NCBI GenBank assembly: GCA_002368545.1
Contig: MTSC01000001.1
Location: 1,018 to 65,017 of the forward strand
Reading direction: 5' to 3'
Length of the DNA stretch: 64,000 bases
DNA from: Ramichloridium luteum
Taxonomy: Eukaryota; Ascomycota; Dothideomycetes; Mycosphaerellales; Dissoconiaceae
In this document: positions 29,659-40,800 of the stretch, piece after piece
How positions within the stretch are numbered: the first letter of the stretch is position 1
How the letters are laid out: each line of letters begins with the position of its first letter
Translations under genes and position numbers: made by a program
Notes under the pieces: generated by a model
What the model was told of the DNA's origin: nothing
Seen by the model: only the letters and a program-made list of their open reading frames with translations
Databases searched by the model: none

Positions 29659-30936
29659 ATGAACGTTTCGCCGACGCGAATTTCAGGTCCTCAGGATTGG
29701 TCGCCTGATTTCTTTCTGCGGTCCAAAAACGTTGCAACGTTACACGCGTCTCATCGCTACAGAGCAGTGACGGGAGGAAAAAAAGATGTAGCGTATCTAA
29801 ATCCATCTTCTAATGCACGCCTCAGCCTCCCGTCAGGATCCCGGAGCACCTCGTTTCAATCCCGCGATTTGTGTCCGTGCGACTGTGAAAGGGCGGTGAC
29901 CGAACATCATCAATTTCCAGAATCCGATTCTCCCTTCGAATGCACGCAAGTCGCTCAATTTATGATGGAAGAATGGGTTTTTATTGATTCGGGCGATGAG
30001 AAAGCATGGCCCACGATTACGTCGAATGATTCTTGTGATGCAGGTTTCAATGGTAGCAAGATCAGGCCAGGCGCAGAGGGCCGAGCCCTGTCGGCTTGCA
30101 CGCAGTCAAATCCGCAGCATTTAAAATCATTGTACGCGAAGTTCCAACGAGGTCTTGATGGATGCGCCAACGCAGCGATTGATGTGTCGACAACCCATCG
30201 CGAACTTGCCCAGTCGGTCGGTGTGATATTGTCTCAAATTTCCACAATTCTTCAGCATCTACAAGAGCACACATCGGCATTGGCAGTGCCAACAACGGCA
30301 TTGGAGGGCGCCTACTACAGAAAGCGGATGGAGGATGATACACGGACACTGAAATCGCTGCAAAAGCGACTCAAAGATAGCCAAGCTGTCCTCGCGAGCC
30401 ATGCTACGGCTGCACTGCATGCCAACACACATTGGAATCACTTTAGCAATGAATGCTCTGGTGCGGGCCGTGAGATGATCGACAACGTCAAAGAATGCAA
30501 TCCGTGGCTCCCTGCGGACAATCGATGTGCGCCAAAGCATGGACTAAATCAACATGTTCTGTGCTCTCCAGCAAGCCCGTCCCCTTGCGAGCAAGTTCCT
30601 CGATCGGCACGAGAATACTTCGATCGGATCGCAACCTTCAAGCTTTTACTGGAAGAAATTGAGGATGAGAAGTGCTACCACCTCGAACTCAGCGAGCAAC
30701 GACGTCTTCAACACCGAAAGAGGGAGCGAGTAGAGCTGACGGATGCTCAATTTGAGGCGCGCCATGTGCAGGATATCGCAGCAATGGAATCGCAATGTGA
30801 CGAGATCATGAAGGAGGCTGATGGTTACAGAGTCCTGTGCGAACAGCAAGGGATCAATCTCGAGGCTCTGGAACAGTACGATGGTGGCCATGTAGGCGCT
30901 GCTCGGCCTTGTCTGCAGTGCTGTGATTCCCGGTGA
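29659..30936 (+). CDS. hypothetical helical (coiled-coil) protein
   Basis: I do not recognise this 425-codon frame. It starts with ATG at 29659, has no stop and needs no intron. Residues 1-100 are Ser/Pro/Arg-rich and may not be translated; a second start at about residue 101 (MMEEWVFIDSGDEKAW) begins more protein-like sequence. Residues about 155-265 (LYAKFQRGLDGCANAAIDVS, then HRELAQSVGVILSQISTIL and KRMEDDTRTLKSLQKRLKDS) and 315-400 are amphipathic and heptad-rich, as in coiled-coil or BAR-like proteins. No enzyme motif, signal peptide or membrane span is seen. It is probably a lineage-restricted structural protein; intron-free structure and lack of a family keep confidence moderate. Confidence 0.55.
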   Translation: MNVSPTRISGPQDWSPDFFLRSKNVATLHASHRYRAVTGGKKDVAYLNPSSNARLSLPSGSRSTSFQSRDLCPCDCERAVTEHHQFPESDSPFECTQVAQFMMEEWVFIDSGDEKAWPTITSNDSCDAGFNGSKIRPGAEGRALSACTQSNPQHLKSLYAKFQRGLDGCANAAIDVSTTHRELAQSVGVILSQISTILQHLQEHTSALAVPTTALEGAYYRKRMEDDTRTLKSLQKRLKDSQAVLASHATAALHANTHWNHFSNECSGAGREMIDNVKECNPWLPADNRCAPKHGLNQHVLCSPASPSPCEQVPRSAREYFDRIATFKLLLEEIEDEKCYHLELSEQRRLQHRKRERVELTDAQFEARHVQDIAAMESQCDEIMKEADGYRVLCEQQGINLEALEQYDGGHVGAARPCLQCCDSR

Positions 30937-32626
30937 AGGCAGCTGCGTCTATTTGTGGCCTCGCTACGGGACGATCACCTCTCCTGACAATTATTGTATA
31001 AACTTGACTAGAGATCTATCAGCGATGAACCTATCCTTGCAATACCGTGGAGCTAAGCTGCTGAGCGAGGCCGCCCATTTCTGCGAGCTGCCCTAGAAGA
31101 CGAATGTTTTGGACAATTATCGTTCCAAATTCGCCGCCAGGACTCTGCGGAGTTCGAGCCTCAATGTCAAAGCTGCGACTCCTGCACGCCGCGGGAATCA
31201 CCGCACAATCGAAAATGCAGGGCGTGCAAGCACACATGTGGGATTACATCTGGTATAGTATTCGCATTTTGATCAGATCAACCTCATCCCGCCGGGTCAG
31301 CCATCGGAAGGGTGTGGTAACCCTTGCAAGCTGCACTCCCAGCCTACCTAGATGTGAGGTGCTCGAGCATCGTGAGGCATCCTACGTGGTTGTACAGCGC
31401 TCGCGTGTCAGGTCGGACAGAAGAATGGCGGGGGGCCAACAAGGGAAGCTACGAGGACGAACCGGTGATGTGATGCAGCATATGCTTTCTCGGCAAAGAC
31501 TGGCCTTGCAGGAGTCCCTCAACGCTATCCACCTGCGTCTTCGCATCGGCGGCTGGTCGCTTGCTCGCATCCGTGCATGCACTGTGCTTGCGCATCCTTC
31601 ACCGAGCAGGTCCTGAAGGGTGCACCGTCATGCCCACGCGTGCAATATGAAGGATGCAGAGCGACCCACGGATGGCTGATCACCGTTCCCGTGCTCCAAT
31701 TCTCCTTGCACGCATAAGGTCGTAGGATAGTTGCATTAGAGCCTACGACGGCGTCTCCGCGGCTTTGAGCCGAAATGCCGCCCGCAGCCATGATTTGGCG
31801 CCAGTCCAGATGCTGCGCAACCCATCCAGGGTCAGACAAACGTGGGCGGAAATCCTGGCCGTACGAGAGGGCGTTCATTGTGTTTGTGGCAGTCTCACTG
31901 CCATGACGGAAGCCCCACGCGGGCACAGAACTGGCGCCATCGTTGCACTGTGCACAGCGTTTAGCCCGCTCGTGCGACGTGGACACAGCCGCTAACTGCT
32001 TCCAGCCTTGTCGCGGCCATTGAGCCCAGTGGCCGCAGTTGCGGTCGAGTGTCGGCCGTCGCACAGTGACGCCCGGTATCGTTGCAGCGATTCACGAAGG
32101 CATTTTCTGCCTGCCCTGCAGTTGTCTCGCAGTTTGCATGCGTGCAAAACACGCAATACCCTTTAGTAACGAAGCCTTCAGCTGTTGATAGTACGTCAAT
32201 AAATTCCTATTGTAGCTCCCGATTGATTCGGAGGCAGCGCTGTGAAGCGAGCCGTAAAGCACACAGTTCTGCTGCTCTGGGCTGCGGGCCCAAGTCGCCC
32301 CGACTGTCGATGAATTTGGCAAGGCCAGACCGCACAGCGTGTAGCGCGCGAGGGATGACGATGCATCCCGACGACACTTGCTCGTAAACAATAACCTCAC
32401 AGTCGACGACGAACATGCTCACTACTCCGTCGACCCTGCCATCCTCGCAGTAGACCCGGACAACACATCGCACCGAAGGACCCACGCTGCACCTCTCCTC
32501 CTTACGCCTGCAGTAGACGAACCATTCTCTCGGGTCTGCTTCACCCACCAGCACATCCTGCACCCCCTCGCGGCCGACAGAACGCAACAGCAGCACGAGC
32601 ATGCTCTTTACCCCGCCCCGGTCGCA
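30937..32626. other. gene-free stretch
   Basis: 1.7 kb with several short open frames on both strands (for example 31525-32064 minus) but no recognisable protein. The segment 32378-32626 is open in frame with the downstream methyltransferase but has no ATG before 32627 in that frame. It is likely its leader. Confidence 0.4.
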
Positions 32627-34227
32627 ATGTCCAATATAAGACAGATAGGCACGCAGGCCTCCAACGACTCCGGCGTCAATCTGGCCTTCGACGGCAACGC
32701 CGAGACAGCAAACACTGGAGTTTCGCGAGCGCCACCGCCGCAAGATCATTCCCAGTCCACAGGCCACAGCCGCTTCGGAGAACCGACTGGATCCCTTGAC
32801 GAGGACGTCAACATGGCTGACTCGCACGAGTCCGCTACGGGTGCTGTGGCGACCCACGCGGAGTCCAGCGTCCCGATGGGCCCTCTCGCTGAAGAACAAG
32901 CCCTCGAAGCCGATGTTTGTGGCTCTGGCTGTCTTTTGGAGATTTCGCTGACAATTTGCAGGAGTTTGATAGCGACTCGGCCATTGGAAGCGACACGTGA
33001 GAATTTTCAATACTATTCGACCTTTCAGTACCCGCGAACTAACATGTTTCAAAGTGAGAGCTTCACGACAACCATTGCGGAATCCGTGTTCCAATATCGT
33101 AAAGAATACGGCCGTACTTACCATGGTTCGTCTCGTCGTTGCGACTTTAGAACTCCTGTTTCTAACGTAACGCAATTGCAGCATACAAAGACGGCAAATA
33201 CATTTTTCCCAATGACGACGTACGCCAGCTCTGGGAGACTCCCTGCCTCGCCCATAGTTGCAGACATGTTGACATTGCCATTAGCGAGAATTTGACCGTC
33301 TCGATCTCCAACATCATCTCCTTTCGAAGACATACGGTAACCGACTTCACTTCGCGCCGTTGCAAAATCCCCGAAACTGCCTTGACGTCGGCACTGGTAC
33401 CGGAATCTGGGCGGTAGAGTTCGCAGATGAGTACCCAGACTGCCAAGTTATCGGTACAGACCTCAGTCCCGGACAACCTACCATGTACGTGCGCATCTAT
33501 GGCCGCATTTAACAGAATTCGATCCATTCTAATCACATTGGGACAGGATCCCGCCCAACCTCAAGTTTCTTGTCGATGATGCCGAAGATCAATGGCTGTA
33601 CGCGGAAAAGTTCGACTACATCCATGCACGCCTGATGGCCGGCTGTTTTGCCGACTGGCAGGGTTTCTTACGCCAGTCCTACCAGTAAGCAGAGACTCAT
33701 GTCCCGTTCTTGTTTCGCGTTGCTATACCTGACTTGCGAGCTAACATTTTCATAGAAACCTCGAACCGGGCGGCTGGCTGGAGCTGCAGGACTACGGACT
33801 ACCTGTCAAGTCATATGACGGCACCGCTGACGGCACGAACCTGATGCGCTGGGGCGAGCTGCTCTGCGAGGCGGCGCGCAAGCTCGGTCGTCCCATGGGC
33901 TCCGACGTTAGCGAGATGTACGAGACGTGGATGCGCGAGGCCGGATTCGTCGACATCCAGCAGCGCATGTTCATGTGGCCCTCCAACACCTGGCCCAAGG
34001 ATCCCTTCATGAAGGAGCTCGGCCGCTGGAACCAGGTCAACATCATGGAAGGGCTTGAGGGCTTCTGCCTCGCGCTGTACACGCGTGCGCTGGGCTGGAG
34101 TAAGCCCGAGGTGGACGTCTTCGTTGCCAAGGTCGCCCGCGACCTCGCGAACCGCCATATCCATGCGTATTTTCCCATGCCGGTCACCTTTGGCCGCAAG
34201 CCATTTCCTGGTGAAATGCAGAATTAA
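32627..34227 (+). CDS. LaeA-like SAM-dependent methyltransferase (TAM-domain family)
   Basis: Seven exons, 32627-32914, 32962-32996, 33055-33125, 33182-33219, 33285-33484, 33547-33684 and 33756-34227, join in frame to 413 residues. Introns are 47-71 nt with GT and AG ends. Exons 2 and 4 are only 35 and 38 nt. Residues 1-95 are a disordered, acidic N-terminus. The fold begins at SFTTTIAESVFQYRKEYGRT (about 109-128) and continues FDRLDLQHHLL. SAM motif I is CLDVGTGTGIWAVEFADEYP, followed by VIGTDLSP, the LVDDAEDQW motif and FDYIHAR. C-terminal LEPGGWLELQDYG is typical. The family includes LaeA, a regulator of secondary metabolism, and many small-molecule or protein methyltransferases; this paralogue cannot be equated with LaeA itself. 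Confidence 0.88.
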
Positions 34228-34640
34228 TAACAGGACACAACGAGTATGACAATGATGTGATCACGACAATATGAGAGAATTATTTCTTTGGCGCGCAGAA
34301 ACAGGAATAGCGATGCCGGGAATCTTTGACGGCCTATTTGATAACACTGTGGGGATGTGTCGTGCTTCTTATATCTTGTGTGCAAGGCGCGCAGAGCAAA
34401 GGGCATCGTTAGTGGAGGGGCCGAGATGGTATTTCGAACATGGTAGTGCAATATTCCGCCGCCATTGGACATTTGTTTAGCCAAGGCAGCATTTGCATCA
34501 ATCTTTCCAGTCGCGAGCAACTTTACTCCAGAATCTATCATTAGTATTACGGAATGACAAGTCGGCGATCGTGCGGCACCCCATGTGCTAAAATTGCCTC
34601 ATTGGGTCCTGCCTGCCGCGAGTTGACATCGACCTCCACT
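34228..34640. other. intergenic between convergent genes
   Basis: The methyltransferase and CAX4 converge here. Only 3-prime flank is expected; nothing is recognised. Confidence 0.4.
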
Positions 34641-35408
34641 TTATTTCTTCTTACTTTCACCAGCTGCAGCCCGTCGAAGCCGGCTCTTTTGCCACCTCTC
34701 CCAGCCCGCATCCTCCAAAGTCTCGCTCACCACCAAATCCCGCATTCTCGCCCAGGTCAGAGGTGGTAGGTCGAGCAACTGGTCTACGAGTCCGAACCTC
34801 CGCGCGACAGAGGTCGCGAGAAACCACGCGACCGCGCAAGCCGTGCCAACCAAACACCCGACAAGTACTTGCCGCGGAGTGTGGTAGTTGAGGTATATCC
34901 GGCTCTGGGCCACAGCGCCGGCACTCAGAAGGGCAAGAATGGCCAAAAGGAATCGCTGCCAGAAAGGCGTAGGGAGATGGGTCGTAGATGAGTGGATGTT
35001 GCCATGCGGGCTATGGCGGAAGAGGAGGAAGAGCGTCAGGAACGTGGAGAAGTATGCGACGAATTGGGCATGAGAAGAGGGCATGCCGTAGCCCTTGCCG
35101 GTCATCTCTGTGCAGTTCTGTCAGTTACGCGCGCTCTCTGAGCCAGCGGTACATGCAGAAATCCGCGTACGTGTGGGTCGCTCCTCTTTGATGTATCTTT
35201 TGAGAAGCCAATTAAGCCCCTCGCAGGCCATTTGACCAGCGAACATGAGAAGGATCTCAATCTCTCGCGTTCCCCATATTAGCGAGACATAGGCAATCAC
35301 TAGTCCTTGCGGGACCAAAGCGAGGTATGCGCAGAGGTGAGAGATAGGATCTTGCGGGTTGTAATGGACATGTGTCAGCGACAGCGACGCCAATGGAGGC
35401 CCATCCAT
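34641..35408 (-). CDS. CAX4: dolichyldiphosphatase
   Basis: PAP2-type phosphatase of the ER membrane that recycles dolichyl pyrophosphate during N-glycosylation. The start is ATG at 35408 (the frame opens earlier only at GTG). Two exons, 35408-35171 and 35107-34641; the intron of 63 nt has GTACGC and CAG. The product is 234 residues. The three phosphatase motifs are KRYIKEERP (residues about 71-79), PSSH (about 90-93) and SRIYLNYHTPRQVLVG; the Gln in the last motif is normal for dolichyldiphosphatase. Several hydrophobic spans surround them (FLTLFLLF, LLAILALLSAGAVA, LVGCLVGTACAVAWFLA). Lysine-rich C-terminus ESKKK resembles an ER retrieval signal. Divergent from AIM18. Confidence 0.93.
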
Positions 35409-35687
35409 CTTGTTCGACTCTATTGACACGTCGGCCGAGCTCTGATGTTCCCAAAACTGTCGACCAAGCTACCCAGCACGCCAGGCTTTCGATCCTCTTA
35501 GGCACTCTCCCCAGCTTGAGCATGTCCCTGGATGACGTAAGGAGACAAGCAGCCGCGGTGGGTGTCACGCTAATAATGCTTCCACGACTTTATGTTCTGC
35601 CGACTGGCCTCCACTTACCTGTCCTGCGCAAACACGCATGAGCGGTCATACAGTTGAGCGACTTCGGGCATTTGAAACCGCTCAGAG
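35409..35687. promoter_or_regulatory. shared CAX4-AIM18 bidirectional promoter
   Basis: The 279 bp between divergent starts must hold both promoters. I see no clear TATA box or known factor site. Confidence 0.55.
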
Positions 35688-37025
35688 ATGTCTACCGCAA
35701 CGTTTCGCATCGCACTGAGGCTGCAACCACTGCGGTTTCAGGCTCTGCATCCACAAAGTATCCGATCAGGTACATGCTCTCAGATTCGCTTCGCCTCGAC
35801 GAGATACAGCAATCCAGCAAAGAGATCTGTCACCCCAGAGCATCCACAAGCGCCCTCGTTCGTCGACTCGGTTCTCCGTCCTTCAGAGGCGCAGAATGTC
35901 TCCATGCCAGATCCTCTCGCAGCACGCGCCGCATACTTAGCAGGCGAGCAAAAGCGAGAATATCACCTGCGGAAAATGCGACTGGCTGGAATGGGCCTTC
36001 TGATGAGCATTATGGGTCTCACCGCCATCATATACAACCTTGATCTCGACCAAATGGAGAAATCGACGGGACAACAGCGGCAAGGACAGCAGCTAGACGC
36101 TTCTGGTGATGCGAATCAACGGTTCCAGGGCAAGGAAGTGCAGGTCATTGGTGTGGGAGATAGCAAAAAAATCGTCGCAAAAGGACAGCAGGATATTGAT
36201 CTCGTAGAGACTGGAACGAGCAGTGTACCACATTTTCCACGGACAATTTACCTCCCTACCTCAACGGAATCCGCCGCAAAGCCCGACCTTATACCGTCAT
36301 CAAATATCCACGGCGTGCAAGTACAAGAGGAATACACCTTGGTCGGTCTCGGGATTCGGAGTGTGTCGTTCCTATCAATACAGGTCTACGTCGTGGGGAT
36401 GTATGTTCGCACAGCCGATATTAGTGCGCTGCAAGCGAAACTCATTCACGTAGTGAACGAAGGCGCGTCGACTCTGATCCCATCGGAGAAGGAGAAACTA
36501 CGGGAGGCTCTTCTAGATCCGTCGAAGAACCGTCAAATATGGAACGAGCTGCTACATTTACCAGGGTTGAAGACGGCTTGGAGGATCGCTCCTACGAGAA
36601 ATACCGACTTCGGTCACCTAAGAGATGGTTGGATCACAGGAATCAACAATCGCATCAGAGAAGCTCGCCAAGCTACAAAGAATGCTGAGACGGAGTACGA
36701 CTCTGATGACTTCGGGAAAGCGATTGGCGACTTCAAGGGCATCTTTTCTGGGGGCAAAGCTCCGAAAGGCTCTGTCATGATCCTCTCGCGTGGAACAGCT
36801 GGGAATTTGGATGTCTGGTTCCAGCCGAAACCCGATGCCTCTGGTGAGGACGGCGCCGTTCGAAAGCTCGGCGGCGTCTGTGATGAGCGCATCTCGCGAC
36901 TGATATGGCTCGGGTATCTGGCCGGAGAGAAGGTCAGCTCCGAAGCGGCGCGACAAGGCGTGGTTGACGGTTGTGTTGGATTTGCGGCAAGACCGATCGG
37001 AAGCATTGAGACGATGGTTGTATAG
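35688..37025 (+). CDS. AIM18: mitochondrial chalcone-isomerase-like protein, Aim18 type
   Basis: Single exon, 445 residues, ATG at 35688. Residues 1-45 are Arg/Ser/Gln-rich without acidic residues (mitochondrial presequence). A hydrophobic span MGLLMSIMGLTAIIYNL (about 102-118) is the inner-membrane anchor. The chalcone-isomerase-like domain starts near EYTLVGLGIRSVSFLSIQVY (about 215-235), with VVGMYVRTAD, and continues to the C-terminus (GSVMILSRGTAGNLDVWF, ISRLIWLGYLAG). Yeast Aim18 and Aim46 have this fold and no isomerase activity is established; they are linked to mitochondrial inheritance and haem binding. Length and order match fungal orthologues. Confidence 0.9.
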   Translation: MSTATFRIALRLQPLRFQALHPQSIRSGTCSQIRFASTRYSNPAKRSVTPEHPQAPSFVDSVLRPSEAQNVSMPDPLAARAAYLAGEQKREYHLRKMRLAGMGLLMSIMGLTAIIYNLDLDQMEKSTGQQRQGQQLDASGDANQRFQGKEVQVIGVGDSKKIVAKGQQDIDLVETGTSSVPHFPRTIYLPTSTESAAKPDLIPSSNIHGVQVQEEYTLVGLGIRSVSFLSIQVYVVGMYVRTADISALQAKLIHVVNEGASTLIPSEKEKLREALLDPSKNRQIWNELLHLPGLKTAWRIAPTRNTDFGHLRDGWITGINNRIREARQATKNAETEYDSDDFGKAIGDFKGIFSGGKAPKGSVMILSRGTAGNLDVWFQPKPDASGEDGAVRKLGGVCDERISRLIWLGYLAGEKVSSEAARQGVVDGCVGFAARPIGSIETMVV

Positions 37026-37821
37026 TGAAAAAAGTGTATCGGGCGACATGTACATTATATGATCTTGTAACATTGAATCAAGGTTGGCGGCGGCAATTAC
37101 GAACAAAAGGGTTGACGAGAGCACTGCTGGAGTGGGTATCCATGACCAATGTTCATGTAGAGAAATTCTAACCCTCTGCGATTCACGAAGTGGGATTACT
37201 GGGCCATCGAAAATCTGCACAACTGAGCTGTTATCTGCAGTCTCCCTATATCGACATGCCCCCACAGAATACATGCATCGCATGTTAGCCTCGCCTTTAT
37301 TACCCTGAGACCCATCTAGTCTCGTGCGTGGAGGGCGGAATGAAGCGAGGCTAACCCGCTTTGTCCATCGCCGATTCCCTGCCAATCGCCGCCACATACC
37401 CTAAACGGTGACACCCTCTACATGTCCACACCACATCCCGGACTCTGCAGCGCAGCATATTGTACGACCTCCGGCTGGATTACCTCGCTCTTGCCTTATT
37501 GCGCTTACGGAACTTGGCTGGCGTCGCCTGATTGCCGGCATTCGAGGCTCCGCGTTCAACACCTGCCACTGTGAGCCCTCTTGCTGGTGGACCTCACTGC
37601 GTATTATCACCATCCTATATTCGTCTACTCTCCACTCAACAATACTACACACCACTACAATACAACGCACCCGCTCAGGGAACATTACTACTACATAACG
37701 GCAAACCCCTCCAATATTTCGCAGCCATGGCCGGGCGAAGATAGCACCGAACTCTCCTGGCAAACGTCACTTCGAAGATGCCCGGCTTGCGCCTCGCACC
37801 TCGGTCATCACCTAGTATGCA
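37026..37821. other. gene-free stretch, MED12 upstream
   Basis: 3-prime flank of AIM18 and leader of MED12. Several ATGs and short frames precede the MED12 start, including one at 37728 that stops after four codons. No repeat seen. Confidence 0.4.
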
Positions 37822-40800
37822 ATGGATTATCGACCTCAGCAGGGCACACAGCGCCCTCCGCCGCAACAGCACCATCGCGCTCTGAGCGGCGGCTCCGTCT
37901 ATGCCGTCCACCCTTCGCTCCGCCGGCCGGCTGCTGGGCCCTCGCGCCTCAGCAATGTCCGGGCAGTCTCCCAACCGTCCGCTGCCAGTAGTGCAGGGAG
38001 TCATATTGATCTGACTGCTAACAACACTGGTCTCGTAACAAATGACATGCGACTATCTTCGGCGGCCTCTATACTCCCGAATACAAGCTCGGCTGGTGGC
38101 CAGGTCTACGCATCTCCGGAAGTGATTGACCTAGAAGAGGAGGATGAAGAGGAGAATGATCGGCTGGCAAAACGTGCAAGGACAGGAAATGGCAAAATCC
38201 AGGCTACATCAGATGAGCCGACCGTCGATGCCGACACTGCTCATAGGATTGTGCCTGGCGCCGCCTTGCCACGCCTACCGCGACAAACCTTCAATATGTC
38301 TGTTTCCGCGATGCAAAATGATCGGTCACGCAACAGAACTGCGGCTGACCGAGCCGCCCGTCGCGCTGACAACCTTGAGCCGCCAGCCATGGCTACGCGG
38401 CTGCCGCCACCAAAGATCGTCGCTGACTTCCATCCCTGGAATGGCCAACATCCGGAAGACGTCATGAATGATGTCGTTATCAAAGGGGGCTTTTTTGACA
38501 AGGGCGCCGGCACGAACTCCATGGGCATTGGTGGCAGCAACAGTATCAACGGCAGCGGCAGCAACAATAGCAACAGTACTACCGAGACCGCATCCGCGCG
38601 CCCCACCATCTGGCACGGTTTAAACCAAAAGAACCATATTCCGCTGCAATTCTTAGCCACTCTCTACGCCGCCGTCCTCGAGAAGCGTCAAATACTCGGC
38701 CGCCATGTTCCACCCAGCTCAGCCACAGGATTCAAGCCACCTCCACGTGTGACGATTACGGATTCGAAACGTGAAGCTTGGCTCCGCGACCTTGCCAATC
38801 CGGATGTACCGCTTAGAAAGCAGAGCCGAAATATACCGTACGGAATTCGCGGTAAGCTGCTTATGGAACAGTGCCTCAGCAAACGAATCCCTCTTGCGCG
38901 TGCCGTGTGGTTGGCAAAGTGCGTTGGCGCGAACGAATTACGAGCATCAAGAAGGAAGGGAGCGTCGACTGCCGGTGCTGGCGGTTCTAATACGGTGGCG
39001 GCGGCAGGCGCAGGGGCTGGTGGTGAAGATAAGTGGATTCGTGAATGGACGACACATATACAGCAGTTCCTCGAGGGCGTCATTGCCACTTGCGATCAGA
39101 CCGCAACTTCACAACATCAGCAGCAGCAAGACCAACAAACACCACAGGACAGCTGGCGCGAGCGCATGGACTATGCCATCAAGTTGACCGCCTGCTTTTA
39201 CACCGAACGCCTAGTCGACCAGGACTTTTTTCTCAACTGGATTGTTTCATCTTTCGCGCGCGCTACTGAGGACCGCCTGCCCGTTTGGATAATATTTGTG
39301 CAGCTCTACTGGAAGGACCTTACCGCGCATGGGCGACGCGGGAGAAAGCTGGCCGGTGCGATCTTACAAAAGCTCGAGGCGATCGCTCAGTCTGATCGAC
39401 CGCGGACTACGGCACCGCTCCGTGCGCGGCTGGGGAAATTGCTGGCCGTGCTGGGAGACAAACAAAGAGGATGTTTGGTCATGCCAAAGGTGTGGGGAAA
39501 GTACAAGCATCTTCTCCAGCTCTCCAAACAGCACGATGCCGAGACAGAGATCCTGGACCCGAGCGCGAGGACGAACATCTTCGCAAGGAATGAGCGGTTA
39601 CTGGGACCTCTATCGCGGACGACGGAAAACACCCCTTCGCCCATCCTGGATCTTTATACCCTTCTCGATGGTCTGCGCCTGCACCAAGAATTTGACATTG
39701 AGGCTCTGACGCTCAAATGTCTGGCCTGCATCCCCAACAACACTAGCCAGCCTCAGCAACTCATCAACGCACTACTCGATTGGTCCTGTTCGATCTATCG
39801 CGTTGGTACTAGCAGAATCTTCTTGACGGCCCGCATCCTGGCTCAATTGCGACTTCACCACCGAACCCAACAGACCGACACCGATCCTTACGTTTTCAGC
39901 TACCTGCGCACCGCAGAATCCACCCTTCTACATTCCGAGAATCTCTTCCGTGTTCTCGCGGAACTCGTACGACTTGGTGCCTTTGCGCTTGGTAGATACA
40001 TGCAGTGGTTGCTCACCAGCGGGGTGGTATCTGGAGAAAACGCGACGTTGGCTGCGGGATTTCTACATGCTGTCTCAACGGACTCCTTGCCGTCGCATTT
40101 GCGCGGCACACGCGCAATGCTGATCAAACGAGTAGAGGCTGGCACGAATCACGTTCCTGGCTTGAATGAAGAATTATTATCTACTCGGGTGGCCGCGGTG
40201 TTTGAGGCGATCGCCAATGGTGAAGATACAAAAATTCAAGAACGAGAGGTGCTTGAGGAAGTCCTCGCTGGCACTAGCCGACTTGCGTACAGGGGTTCTG
40301 TATTCCTGCCACAGCTTGCCAAAATTGAAGAGCCGCCCTATCGACTCAATGCGCTCTGCTTTCTGCGGGCAGTCATGGAAAGGTGCTTGGACGGGGATGG
40401 GCTGGTGGAACTGGTCTCATGGGCTTGTCCACCTACCGACTCTTGTTTCAAAACAGCCACGGTGCAAGCTTCTTCCTTACAAGAAACGGACACGAAGTTT
40501 CTCGGCGCCGCTGCAGACACCCTGGCCCGTCACGCTGCGACTTTTGCCGTACTAGAACAGCTGCAGCCACTCCGTGCCGCCATCCTGGCTCGATACCGCG
40601 TCTTGCGGACGTCCGCTCCGCTAGATCGACAACTCATAATCGCGGTCCAAGGCCTCCTCTCTTCCACCCTCGCAGACTCATCGCGCATCGGATCCTCTGC
40701 AGATTCCGTACAATCGTCAGCTGCTACAGCGCTGAAACTCCTCGCCGAAGACCTTACGCTGGCAGACCAGCAAACTGCGTTGGCAGTCTGTTCGCCGGCT

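Noticed and set aside
31525..32064. 179-codon minus-strand frame in a gene-free region
   Set aside because: No recognisable segment and an irregular Cys/Arg/Trp-rich composition typical of non-coding frames.
32207..33184. 325-codon minus-strand frame
   Set aside because: Antisense to the methyltransferase exons and introns, with no recognisable features; a composition shadow of the opposite strand.
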